From Deltaproteobacteria bacterium (GTDB taxonomy: Bacteria; Desulfobacterota; Desulfuromonadia; Desulfuromonadales; Geopsychrobacteraceae): a stretch of 17,156 nucleotides of DNA. The notes under the pieces were generated by a model. The model saw only the letters and a program-made list of their open reading frames with translations. It was not told the DNA's origin and did not search any database. A program made the position numbers and the translations under genes. Shown piece by piece: positions 7,056 to 14,740 of the stretch. The number at the start of each line of letters is the position of its first letter. The first letter of the stretch is position 1. Location: NCBI GenBank assembly GCA_009993495.1, contig JAACTI010000138.1, forward strand, positions 1 through 17,156, read 5' to 3'.

Positions 7056-8014
7056 ATCAGGCCGGTTTTTTTGCGTACCTTACGCAGCGTCTTTTCGGCA
7101 ACACGCCGCGCCTTAGCTGCCCCATTGGCCAAAATTTCCCGCAAGTGATCCGGGTTTTCAAGCAAGGCTTCCCGGCGCTGACGATAGGGGGCAAAAAACT
7201 CACGAATGGTCTCAAACAGCTCTTGTTTGACATCGCCGTAACGCAGCCCCGGGGTCAAATAACGCTGGCGCAGGGCTTCCCGGCCCGCCCCATCGAGAAA
7301 CAGACTGTAGATCTGAAACAGATTGCACGTATCGGGGTTTTTCGCTTCTTCAACCGGCGTCGGGTCGGTCACAATGCGCATCACCTGCTTGCGCAGAGCC
7401 TTGTCCTCCTGAAACAGATCGATGGTGTTACCGTAGCTTTTGCTCATTTTACGCCCATCCAGACCGGGCACCGTCGCGACATCTTCATCAATTTCGGCCT
7501 CGGGAATGACGAACACCTCACCATATTCATTATTGAACTTGATCGCGATATCGCGTGCCACCTCTAAATGTTGCTTCTGATCCTTGCCCACCGGCACCCG
7601 ATCACTTTGGAACAACAAAATATCGGCCGCCATCAGTACCGGATAGGCAAAGAGTCCGTGATTGGGCTTAATTCCCTGGGTCACCTTGTCCTTATAACTG
7701 TGGCAGCGTTCGAGCAAGCCCATGGGGGTAAAGTTGGACAGCAACCAGGTCAGCTCCTGCACTTCGGGTAAATCCGATTGCACCCAGAAAACACTCTTGG
7801 CTGGATCCATGCCCAACGCCAGAAAACTGGCCGCCGCTTCCAGGGTGCCTCGCGCCAGCACCTTGCCCTCGCTGAGGGACGTCTGGGCATGATAGTTGGC
7901 AATAAAGCAGAAGAGTTCCTCCTGCTCCTGATAGGCAATCATCTTTTGCATCATGCCGAAAAAATTGCCCAGGTGCAAAGCACCTGAAGGTTGAATGCCC
8001 GAAAGTACGCGCAT
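7049..8014 (-). CDS. trpS: Tryptophanyl-tRNA synthetase
   Basis: Class I aminoacyl-tRNA synthetase that charges tRNA-Trp, cytoplasmic, 321 residues, the usual bacterial length of about 320-335. The HIGH-like motif is PSGALHLGN at 9-17 and the KMSKS motif is exact at 189-193. The TrpRS-typical GLFAYPVLMAADILLF (120-135) and VPVGKDQKQHLE (140-151) lie between them. The ATG at 8012-8014 has GGAG seven bases upstream and gives the standard MRVLSGIQPSG start; a longer frame from 8053 would add 13 non-family residues. It is preceded by the inverted-repeat element at 8054-8158, which probably separates it from the lon genes. The C-terminus is normal. Confidence 0.98.
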   Translation of the reverse strand: MRVLSGIQPSGALHLGNFFGMMQKMIAYQEQEELFCFIANYHAQTSLSEGKVLARGTLEAAASFLALGMDPAKSVFWVQSDLPEVQELTWLLSNFTPMGLLERCHSYKDKVTQGIKPNHGLFAYPVLMAADILLFQSDRVPVGKDQKQHLEVARDIAIKFNNEYGEVFVIPEAEIDEDVATVPGLDGRKMSKSYGNTIDLFQEDKALRKQVMRIVTDPTPVEEAKNPDTCNLFQIYSLFLDGAGREALRQRYLTPGLRYGDVKQELFETIREFFAPYRQRREALLENPDHLREILANGAAKARRVAEKTLRKVRKKTGLIY

Positions 8015-8053
8015 GGATTCACTCCAAAAAAGTAAAAAGATGACCCCCCGCAC

Positions 8054-8158
8054 CGTCCCGCATAGATGTCATCCGCCGTAAAAAAAGCGGCAGGATTCTT
8101 AAACCCAAAGGTCATCCCGCCATTTACGCCGGAAGGCACATCATCTGCTGTCGGGACG
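8054..8158. repeat. Intergenic inverted-repeat element
   Basis: The ends CGTCCCG (8054-8060) and CGGGACG (8152-8158) are perfect inverted repeats. The pairing continues imperfectly inward (CATAGATG against CATCTGCTG). Inside, ATCCGCCG at 8071-8078 pairs with CGGCAGGAT at 8088-8096 with one bulged base, and GTCATCCGCC (8068-8077) recurs as GTCATCCCGCC (8111-8121). This is the kind of organisation shown by REP/MITE-like intergenic elements. No transposase is present. The 5' region of trpS lies directly beyond it. Confidence 0.55.
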
Positions 8159-8167
8159 ATGAAAAGA

Positions 8168-8395
8168 TTAGGGTTTTGACTGCTGCGCGCCCATCATGCC
8201 GGCAAACTGCAAAAGTTGTTGCAGTTCCATGCCGCTTTCTTTAAGAATTCCAAGGAGAACCGGAAAAAGTTGCATCATGAAACCGGGCTCGTGAATTACG
8301 TCTTTGGCCAAAAGAGGGAGGGTCTCAAGAATAAAGGCCTGTTTTTCTTCTTTGCTCATTTGCAGTAACGCGGTGGTGATTTCTTCGGTAGTCAT
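8168..8395 (-). CDS. Unknown 75-residue protein coupled to lon
   Basis: I do not recognise a family. The product is an all-helical-looking soluble protein: an acidic start (MTTEEITTALLQMSKEEKQA), a hydrophobic middle rich in leucine, phenylalanine and methionine (MMQLFPVLLGILKESGMELQ) and an end with GMMGAQQSKP. There is no signal peptide and no cysteine. Its ATG overlaps the TGA of the lon gene in an ATGA arrangement, so its translation is very likely coupled to lon. That placement suggests a protein made in step with the protease, such as an adaptor, regulator or substrate, but this is only an inference from position. Confidence 0.75.
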   Translation of the reverse strand: MTTEEITTALLQMSKEEKQAFILETLPLLAKDVIHEPGFMMQLFPVLLGILKESGMELQQLLQFAGMMGAQQSKP

Positions 8396-10839
8396 GCGGA
8401 TTTCCCCTGTCCATTGGTGAAGGCAATACGGTAAACATCAGAATAAGTTTTGACGAAATAAACGGCGATGCCTTCGCGCAGATAATCGGGCAGGTCATCG
8501 TAATCCTTGCGATTTTCAGCCGGGAAAATCAGGGTTTTCAACCCGGCACGGCGTGCGGCGATGGTTTTTTCCTTGACCCCGCCAATGGGCAGCACACGTC
8601 CGGTCAGGCTCAGCTCCCCGGTCATGCCCAACTTGCGCATCACCGGCTTGTGCTGAATCATCGACAGCAGCGCGGTGGTCATGGTGATGCCGGCCGAAGG
8701 GCCATCTTTGGGGGTCGCGCCATCGGGCACGTGCAAGTGGACGAAATGGGTGTCAAAATATTCGGTATCAATTTTATACTCTTTGAGATGTCCCATCACA
8801 TAACTGTAAGCAATTTCAGCACTTTCTACCATGACCTTGCCCAGCTGGCCGGTTTGTTTGAAGCCCTTGGTTTTGCTCGGCATGGCGGTGGATTCTATTT
8901 GCAGGGTTGCACCACCCATGCGTGTCCAGGCCAGGCCGGTAACGACTCCGGGAGCAGGCTGGAAGAGTTCGTCTTCACTAAAGACCTGTTTGCCGAGATA
9001 CTTTTCAACCTGGTGAACATCAATGACAATTTTCTCTTCACGCCCTTCGGCAAATTCCATCGCCGCCTTGCGCATAATCCGCTTAATGCGATTTTCGAGG
9101 CTGCGCACCCCGGCTTCACGGGCATAACGATCAACGATGCGGGCGAGGGCTGTTTTATGGATGCTGATCTGGCTGCGCTTAAGTCCGTGATTTTTCAACG
9201 CCTTAGGGATGAGATAACGGCGCGCAATTTCGAGCTTTTCCTCCAGAATATAGCCCGACAAACGAATCACTTCCATGCGATCAAGCAAGGGTGCTGGTAT
9301 GGTATCCAGTTGATTGGCGGTGGCAACGAACAAGACATTGGAGAGATCAAAAGGCACATCCAGATAGTGATCGCGGAAGCTGCCATTCTGCTCGGGGTCG
9401 AGAACTTCGAGCAGGGCCGAGGCCGGGTCGCCCTGGAAGGACGCACCGATCTTATCGATTTCATCCAGCATCAAAACCGGATTGGCGGTACCGGCGCTCT
9501 TCATCGCCTGAATCGCCTTGCCCGGCATGGCACCAATATATGTACGCCGGTGACCCTTGATTTCGGCCTCGTCGCGCATACCACCAACGGAAAAACGGTA
9601 GAATTTGCGCTTCAGGGCACCAGCGATGGACTGCCCGACCGAAGTTTTGCCGACACCGGGCGGGCCGACCAGACAGAGAATTGACCCGGAGATGTCACCC
9701 TTCATTTTACCGACGGCAATAAATTCGAGAATGCGCTCCTTAACATCCTGCAAACCATAGTGATCGCGGTCGAGTACCCGCCGGGCGCGTGGCAAATCGT
9801 AGGCATCCTTGCTGAATTTGCCCCAGGGCAGAATGGTTAACCAGTCGAGATAATTACGCGTGACTGTGTATTCTGGCGACGAAGGTTCAATGAGCTGGAG
9901 TTTTTCCAACTCTTCGTCGACGGTCTTGCGGGCTTCATCGTTCAGGGTGAGTTTTTTCAGGCGCTTCTGAAATTTTTCAATTTCAGTGACCTTGCCTTCT
10001 TTTTCGAGCCCGAGTTCCTGCTTAATCGCCTTGAACTGTTCGCGCAGAAAAAATTCGCGCTGCTGGGCCGATATTTTTTCTTCGATCTGTTGGCTGATGC
10101 GCGTTTGCAGGCGTGAGACTTCCAGCTCTTTCTTCAGCAACACCAACACCTTGTCGATGCGCGCATGCAGATTGAAAGTTTCGAGCACTTCTTGCAGTTC
10201 AAAACCATCGGCATTGGTAAGGTTGGCGGCAAAATCGGCCAACCGCGCCGGATCATCCATACTTGAACGACCGAGAAAAAGCTTGATCTCTTCAGAATAG
10301 AGCGGGTTAATCTGCACCAGCTCTTTAAGGGTAGCGATAATCGCCATGGAATAGGCTTTGAGTTCGCCATCATCAATCGCCTGCTCGACCTGGGGATAAT
10401 CGACCTCGGCGTAAATAATTCCCTTGCGGGTTGCCAGCTGCTCAATAACGAACCGCTCCAGGCTGTTGACCAGAATGTGCGCGCTCTGCTCTTCGGCGTG
10501 CACCAGTTTTAAAATTTTGGCCGCAACCCCAACCTTCTGAATATTCTCCTGGGAATCATCCGCATCAAGCTCTTGCACCATGACCAGACCGATGGTTTGC
10601 GAGGGCGTCTCCAGGGCTTTGCGAATAGTTTCGACCCGGGCGCGTCCATTAACCGTCAGGGGGATAATCACCCCCGGAAAAGCCGGGCGCGGGCGCAGCG
10701 GGATAATCGGCAGGGAACCCGGCAGCGTATCGCGCGCCAGCACCAAACCATCGTCAGGAATTGCCGTGCCTTCGGTGTCGGTTTCGATTTCGATTTCGTA
10801 CTCGATTGATTCGTCGTGATCTTCAAAATTATCGTGCAT
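8392..10839 (-). CDS. lon: ATP-dependent Lon-family protease
   Basis: LonA-type AAA+ serine protease, cytoplasmic, 815 residues, which unfolds and degrades damaged or regulatory proteins. A short acidic leader (residues 1-25, many Asp and Glu) precedes the substrate-binding N-domain that starts at LPIIPLRPRPAFPGVIIPL. Walker A is GPPGVGKT at 392-399, Walker B VLMLDEID at 455-462, and the proteolytic dyad is Ser715 (DGPSAG) with Lys758 (GGVKEK). The RPRPAFPG motif, KGFKQTGQLG and the NRKDYDDLPDYL end resemble, from memory, the second Lon paralogue group typified by Pseudomonas AsrA more than E. coli Lon; a canonical lon may exist elsewhere. The ATG has AGGGA upstream. Expression is likely from the promoter at 11005-11033 through a structured leader. 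Confidence 0.96.
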   Translation of the reverse strand: MHDNFEDHDESIEYEIEIETDTEGTAIPDDGLVLARDTLPGSLPIIPLRPRPAFPGVIIPLTVNGRARVETIRKALETPSQTIGLVMVQELDADDSQENIQKVGVAAKILKLVHAEEQSAHILVNSLERFVIEQLATRKGIIYAEVDYPQVEQAIDDGELKAYSMAIIATLKELVQINPLYSEEIKLFLGRSSMDDPARLADFAANLTNADGFELQEVLETFNLHARIDKVLVLLKKELEVSRLQTRISQQIEEKISAQQREFFLREQFKAIKQELGLEKEGKVTEIEKFQKRLKKLTLNDEARKTVDEELEKLQLIEPSSPEYTVTRNYLDWLTILPWGKFSKDAYDLPRARRVLDRDHYGLQDVKERILEFIAVGKMKGDISGSILCLVGPPGVGKTSVGQSIAGALKRKFYRFSVGGMRDEAEIKGHRRTYIGAMPGKAIQAMKSAGTANPVLMLDEIDKIGASFQGDPASALLEVLDPEQNGSFRDHYLDVPFDLSNVLFVATANQLDTIPAPLLDRMEVIRLSGYILEEKLEIARRYLIPKALKNHGLKRSQISIHKTALARIVDRYAREAGVRSLENRIKRIMRKAAMEFAEGREEKIVIDVHQVEKYLGKQVFSEDELFQPAPGVVTGLAWTRMGGATLQIESTAMPSKTKGFKQTGQLGKVMVESAEIAYSYVMGHLKEYKIDTEYFDTHFVHLHVPDGATPKDGPSAGITMTTALLSMIQHKPVMRKLGMTGELSLTGRVLPIGGVKEKTIAARRAGLKTLIFPAENRKDYDDLPDYLREGIAVYFVKTYSDVYRIAFTNGQGKSA

Positions 10840-10998
10840 TTTTTCCCTGTTAAATTTGGAGGAATCTGCTGAAAGCCCTAAGGGTTTCGCTCCGGAGAGA
10901 CAGCGTCCGAGGCCACCGTTCCACGGGCCGCATAAGCTCCAGGAACTGCCCGCACTCTGTTCTGCATGTCGAGTCGTTACCTAAAACCTTTGCAACCA
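10840..10998 (-). promoter_or_regulatory. Long, foldable 5' leader of lon
   Basis: About 159 nt lie between the predicted transcription start and the lon ATG. In RNA order they hold interleaved perfect 5-bp pairings CGGGC/GCCCG (10948-10952 with 10924-10928) and GUUCC/GGAAC (10942-10946 with 10918-10922). They next hold a hairpin CUCGGA/UCCGGAG (10906-10911 with 10890-10896, one bulge) and a hairpin at 10871-10888. Last comes UUCCUCC, 13 nt before the AGGGA ribosome binding site. No known riboswitch class was recognised. Confidence 0.45.
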
Positions 10999-11004
10999 GC
11001 GGCG

Positions 11005-11033
11005 AAGTTAGTCGATTGAGCGAACGCTGTCAA
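11005..11033 (-). promoter_or_regulatory. Sigma70-type promoter of lon
   Basis: On the minus strand TTGACA (11028-11033, perfect -35) and TAACTT (11005-11010, 4 of 6 matches to the -10 consensus) are separated by exactly 17 bp. It begins 17 bases after the gspN stop and predicts a start near 10998. No heat-shock sigma32-type box or CIRCE element was seen, and no terminator separates gspN from it. Confidence 0.7.
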
Positions 11034-11050
11034 CCGCCGGAGTAGAGGGT

Positions 11051-11914
11051 TTATTTCATGCGCAGACCGGCCAGGTTCCCACTGATAGTGATGCGGTAGC
11101 TGCCGTCGCGCTGGGGCTTTTTCATAAGTGAAAGCAGATCTTTCAGCATGGGGTCAAGCCCGGCACCCGGCGTCAGGGTCAGACCAAGATTCAGGCTGCT
11201 GCTAGCCGGAGTGCGCCCCAGCCGCAGGCTACCACTGCCCTGCAAACTGAGGCTCGGGCCTGCGACACTTACAGCGGTGATCCGAATCAGGGGCCCCACG
11301 GCTTCGGCGCTCAGGCGTGCCTGTCCCAAAGCCAGCAGGTCGCTGCTGCTCCCGAGTTTCTGCATTCCGGTTAACTGAATCTCAGCGAGCGTCATTTGCA
11401 CTTGCCCCTTGTTTTGTCCCACAAAGGGCAAGCGCCCGGCAAAATCAGCGTCTTTGAGCAAAAAACTCAACTCCAGCGGCAACTGCGGTTGCAAACTTTC
11501 TTGCACGCGCAGGCCCTTCAACTGAAGGCTGACCTGGCCGTTACGCGCTCCCTGGCCCTGGCCGCTGCCTTGATACGCCCTGAGCTGATAAGCGATTGCG
11601 GGATTTTTGCCAAAGAGGCTGAGCCAGCGGGGCTGGAACGCAATTTGGTCAATTTTCAGGGCGTGATCCGCCATCTCGGGCGTACTGAGAATCAGCTGAC
11701 CAAGTTTAACTCCCGGTGGCAGGCTGGTTGAAATACTGCCGATTTCAAGCTGCACCTTCTGCTCAAGGGCCGCTTGTTCGATTTGCCGGGCCAAAGGATC
11801 CAAGGGAAAAAATAGCAACAGCGCCACAAAGAAACTGACCAGAAAACCGGCAAAACAGAGCACCACCGGCTTAGCCAGCAGGCGCAGGAGGATATTTTTG
11901 CCTTGCTGATTCAT
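11051..11914 (-). CDS. gspN: Type II secretion system protein GspN
   Basis: Inner-membrane protein of 287 residues at the distal end of the secretion operon. One membrane segment lies at about 17-37 (VVLCFAGFLVSFFVALLLFF). A periplasmic domain of repetitive beta-strand character follows (LKIDQIAFQPRWLSLFGKN, VSVAGPSLSLQGSGSLRLG), typical of the GspN/AsmA-like fold. Its exact role in secretion is not settled, and many type II systems lack it. The start overlaps the gspM stop by four bases (ATGA). The lon promoter begins 17 bases after its stop. Placement directly after gspM and the topology make the call firm, although GspN sequences diverge greatly. Confidence 0.82.
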   Translation of the reverse strand: MNQQGKNILLRLLAKPVVLCFAGFLVSFFVALLLFFPLDPLARQIEQAALEQKVQLEIGSISTSLPPGVKLGQLILSTPEMADHALKIDQIAFQPRWLSLFGKNPAIAYQLRAYQGSGQGQGARNGQVSLQLKGLRVQESLQPQLPLELSFLLKDADFAGRLPFVGQNKGQVQMTLAEIQLTGMQKLGSSSDLLALGQARLSAEAVGPLIRITAVSVAGPSLSLQGSGSLRLGRTPASSSLNLGLTLTPGAGLDPMLKDLLSLMKKPQRDGSYRITISGNLAGLRMK

Positions 11915-12438
11915 GACCGACCTTCTTTAAGGCGACTTAAAATCATCACCGCGTCAAGCAAATCGGGGCTTTCAAAGCGGGTGCGTAATCGCAGCTGAGA
12001 AACCCGCATCTGACCCTGCGACTTTTCGAACTGATAAAGCAGTTCAACCAGCTGGCTCAGTTTTAATTTTTCGAGTTTAATTTCAACTCCTTCTTCAACC
12101 AGTCCGTCGCGCGCCTTGTCGGGTTGCGGACGGACAAAAATCAACTGGCTGCGGGCATCAATCTGCTGGGTCGCCGTTTCCACGGTCGAAATCAGGCTGA
12201 CGTCAGATTGCCCCCCCCCTGCAAGCTGCTGACGCTTGAGCTGGGCTTCACTTTGGCGGTAATCGGCCAGCGCCGCTTCAAACGCGGCCAGCTCAACGGT
12301 TGCGGCACGGGTCTGGCGTTCGAGCCGCGTCAGGCTCTGCCGGTAACCGCTATAGGCCCACCCCAGGCTCAGCAACGCCAGCCCGACAAGGCCCAACAGC
12401 AAAGGGCGCAAATGTTTATCGCGATCGAAACCACTCAT
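11911..12438 (-). CDS. gspM: Type II secretion system protein GspM
   Basis: Inner-membrane platform protein of 175 residues that pairs with GspL. It has a short cytoplasmic N-terminus, one membrane segment at about 11-29 (RPLLLGLVGLALLSLGWAY), a coiled-coil stretch (about 30-70, RLERQTRAATVELAAFEAAL) and a C-terminal ferredoxin-like domain (KLEKLKLSQLVELLYQFEKS). These match the GspM plan and usual length of about 160-180. A run of nine G in the coding strand (12211-12219) encodes three glycines of LAGGGQ and is a possible slippage site. The gene starts four bases after the gspL stop, and its end overlaps gspN. Confidence 0.85.
   Translation of the reverse strand: MSGFDRDKHLRPLLLGLVGLALLSLGWAYSGYRQSLTRLERQTRAATVELAAFEAALADYRQSEAQLKRQQLAGGGQSDVSLISTVETATQQIDARSQLIFVRPQPDKARDGLVEEGVEIKLEKLKLSQLVELLYQFEKSQGQMRVSQLRLRTRFESPDLLDAVMILSRLKEGRS
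12211..12219 (-). repeat. Nine-base G tract within gspM
   Basis: Nine consecutive G on the coding strand (C on the plus strand) occupy three glycine codons of gspM. Gain or loss of one base would shift the frame about 75 codons into the gene. Confidence 0.85.
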
Positions 12439-12442
12439 GGCC

Positions 12443-13816
12443 CTAAGCCCCCTTGCCGTCGGTCAGTTGAATCTGCAGTTGAAAATCAACCCGTTGACCA
12501 TCGAGGGCCTGCTTACTGTCGAGCATACGCACCTCCTTGAAAGCCGGTTGCATTTTCAGCATCGCCAGCACCTTACTAACCGCATCAAAATTTTCGGTGC
12601 TGCCCGTTAGGCGCAAGCCTTCGTCATTAAAAATGTAATCGCGGATATCCAAAGAGAGTTGCGGATCTATCGCCTGGGATAAAATCCGCAGGGTCTCCAG
12701 AGCACCGGGGCCGCTGGTGCCAAACTGGACGGCTTTTTTTTGCAGTTCTTTCATTTTCGATTGCAACTGCAAGGGCGCCGGCACCAGCAACTTTTCAGTG
12801 GGAAACTGCTGGTGATAGAGCTGAGCCATACGATCTTTGACCCGGTGCAAACGCGTGGACTGGTGCTGATAATTCAGAGCGGCGCCAGCGCCGAACAACA
12901 CCAGAGCGCAGGCGGCCAAAGCCCCGGCGACCAGGGCTCGACGTTTCAGCAGCAACCAGTCATTTTTTAGTTCATAAGGCCCGCTGCGCAGATTCAGCGA
13001 CTGCGAACCGGCACGAACGGCGGTCAGAGCGAGGCAGGCCAGGGGCGCAAGCGGCCCCTCAAGGGCTTGGCCTTTGAGCTTAAGCATGGCGGGTTCCAAG
13101 GTGAAGCCTGCCTGTTGCAGCTGCTGCACCAGCTCAGTGTCTTCAGGGTCGGCGGCGGTCAAACCCAGGGTTGTTATTTGTGTTAAACTTTCAGCACCGC
13201 TGTGAGCCAACAGCTGGGCCTGCTGCACCAGATCGGCGGCACTTAATGCTTTGCGGCCCGGCAGTAACCGCAAATCCCTGGGTTGACCATTGATTAACCG
13301 GCAGAGACTTTGCTCGTCGGCATCAACACAGAGCAACAGACGATCGCCCGTTTCTTCAAGGGCGGCGATATAGCACAGGGGGGCCAGACCGAGAAACCCC
13401 AGGGGTTCACGATTATCATCAAAATGCCCAAGGCGGTCTTCAATTGCCGCGTTTGAAACCGCCGCCACCAACACTTTGCCCCCGGTTTTGAACTGTTGAA
13501 AAATCGTGCGTTTGTTTAACGCCTCCGGCAACTGCCGTTGGAGCTCGGGTTCGAGGGCGGCGGCAATTTTACGCGGATCATCAAAGGGGAATTCAAGCCA
13601 GCGCAACAGGGCGCTATGGCCCGCAAGGGCACAGGCCAGGCGATCCTGCAGGTGCAGTGGGCCGAAAATTTCGGTCAACTGGTCGGCCAGAGGGCGTTGC
13701 GCATCGCGCACAAAGCTGCCGGCCTGTTGCAGCTCGGCGGTCGCGGCATCCCCAGTGGCAAGAACATAATTCCAGCAATCCGACCCCGGTTGAAGGGCAA
13801 TATATCTGCGGAGCAT
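12443..13816 (-). CDS. gspL: Type II secretion system protein GspL
   Basis: Bitopic inner-membrane protein of 457 residues that links the cytoplasmic ATPase GspE to the membrane platform. The N-terminal cytoplasmic part (about 1-285) has the actin-like GspL/PilM character (ALAGHSALLRWLEFPFDD). It is followed by one membrane segment at about 294-314 (ALVAGALAACALVLFGAGAA) and a periplasmic PilN-like domain that begins with a coiled coil and ends LQIQLTDGKGA. The length is somewhat above E. coli-type GspL (about 390-400). The ATG lies six bases after the gspK stop with no obvious ribosome binding site, so it is probably translated by coupling. The identification rests on topology, order and domain character rather than a short catalytic motif. 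Confidence 0.85.
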   Translation of the reverse strand: MLRRYIALQPGSDCWNYVLATGDAATAELQQAGSFVRDAQRPLADQLTEIFGPLHLQDRLACALAGHSALLRWLEFPFDDPRKIAAALEPELQRQLPEALNKRTIFQQFKTGGKVLVAAVSNAAIEDRLGHFDDNREPLGFLGLAPLCYIAALEETGDRLLLCVDADEQSLCRLINGQPRDLRLLPGRKALSAADLVQQAQLLAHSGAESLTQITTLGLTAADPEDTELVQQLQQAGFTLEPAMLKLKGQALEGPLAPLACLALTAVRAGSQSLNLRSGPYELKNDWLLLKRRALVAGALAACALVLFGAGAALNYQHQSTRLHRVKDRMAQLYHQQFPTEKLLVPAPLQLQSKMKELQKKAVQFGTSGPGALETLRILSQAIDPQLSLDIRDYIFNDEGLRLTGSTENFDAVSKVLAMLKMQPAFKEVRMLDSKQALDGQRVDFQLQIQLTDGKGA

Positions 13817-13822
13817 TTTGGG

Positions 13823-14740
13823 TTAATTCACCTTCTGCCAGAGAAGTTGATCGCCGTTTTTCTTGACGATCGCCTGCATGCGACGGGTTCCTCGGTTAAC
13901 GCGCCCACTGCTGTTGATCAGGTAATAGGAACTTTTTACTCCCAGATCAAGGTTACGGTTCAGAGCGGTAAAATTTGTGACCCCCAGAGTATCACGCACT
14001 TCAGTTAAAGTTTTGTAGGGGCCGTCATTGCGCCGTTCAATCAAAGCCGCCACCATTGCCGGGGCTTCTTCATCCCAACTGCGCAACAATTCGGCTTTGG
14101 CCGTATTGACATTCAGCATGCCCTCGCCGTAAACGCTGACAAAGGGCCGCAGTTGTTCAAGAGTTGCGGCGTCGAAGCCTTTTACCAGCCCCAGTTCGTC
14201 AAAACTCTGCAAGGGCCCGTCCGTCGCCTCATAGGCGTTACTTTGGCTGAGGTAAAAAGCATCTTCCGCGCCACCGGGCAGCATTTCGCTATCGGGATCG
14301 AGCCAGTCGATCAAGGCCGCAGTCAATTCGTCCGGATTTTCAAAAGCGAGCTCGGCGCAAAGCCGTGCGAAGCGATCGCGGTAAACACTATTGGCATTAC
14401 CCTGATTATCCACCAGTTTATTCAGTTGCAAGCGACCGTCAAGATCTTCCAGATTGATACTGACCACGCCATCGGCGAGGGGGTATTCCTGCACGCCCAT
14501 GGCCCAGTATTCGAGGGGATCATTGGTCGCATCGTATTGATTGGTGTCGATCTGCAAAATCATCCGTCCGGCAGTAATCCCCCCGCGGGCCAGGTATTCG
14601 GAACGGGTCGAATCACGAAAAGTTTCGGTCAGGCGCAGATCAATCATGGTCGAAAAAACAAATTCACTCAGCAGCGCGCTCAGCAGCGCCACCACCACCA
14701 GCACGAGCAAAAGCACCATACCACGTTGATTGCCAAGCAT
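13823..14740 (-). CDS. gspK: Type II secretion system minor pseudopilin GspK
   Basis: Minor pseudopilin of 305 residues that caps the pseudopilus tip with GspI and GspJ. The prepilin leader is MLGNQRG with cleavage after Gly7, and the hydrophobic helix is MVLLLVLVVVALLSALLSEF. The usual glutamate at mature position 5 is absent, a recognised GspK trait. The large size and the helical insert (RFARLCAELAFENPDELTAA, LIDWLDPDSEMLPGGAEDAF) are also GspK hallmarks; the acidic loop could bind calcium as in GspK structures. The start codon overlaps the gspJ stop by one base (TGATG). Confidence 0.93.
   Translation of the reverse strand: MLGNQRGMVLLLVLVVVALLSALLSEFVFSTMIDLRLTETFRDSTRSEYLARGGITAGRMILQIDTNQYDATNDPLEYWAMGVQEYPLADGVVSINLEDLDGRLQLNKLVDNQGNANSVYRDRFARLCAELAFENPDELTAALIDWLDPDSEMLPGGAEDAFYLSQSNAYEATDGPLQSFDELGLVKGFDAATLEQLRPFVSVYGEGMLNVNTAKAELLRSWDEEAPAMVAALIERRNDGPYKTLTEVRDTLGVTNFTALNRNLDLGVKSSYYLINSSGRVNRGTRRMQAIVKKNGDQLLWQKVN

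Noticed and set aside
6872..7567. A 231-codon plus-strand open frame opposite trpS
   Set aside because: Most of it mirrors conserved trpS sequence, including the region opposite KMSKS, so it is a shadow. Only the separate frame at 6855-7055 was kept as a weak candidate.
7951..8139. A 62-codon minus-strand frame running from the inverted-repeat element into trpS
   Set aside because: It overlaps the start of trpS in another frame and has no ribosome binding site. Its first half is the translated repeat element.
7049..8158. T-box or trp attenuator controlling trpS
   Set aside because: No T-box core or tryptophan-rich leader peptide was seen between 8015 and 8158. The structure there fits an inverted-repeat element instead.
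8650..9684. A 344-codon plus-strand open frame opposite lon
   Set aside because: It lies wholly antisense to the AAA+ and protease domains of lon, which explain the sequence. No family or start signal was seen.
10840..10998. 6S RNA, SRP RNA, RNase P RNA or tmRNA in the lon leader
   Set aside because: I compared the visible conserved cores from memory and none matches. The region is better explained as a lon leader.
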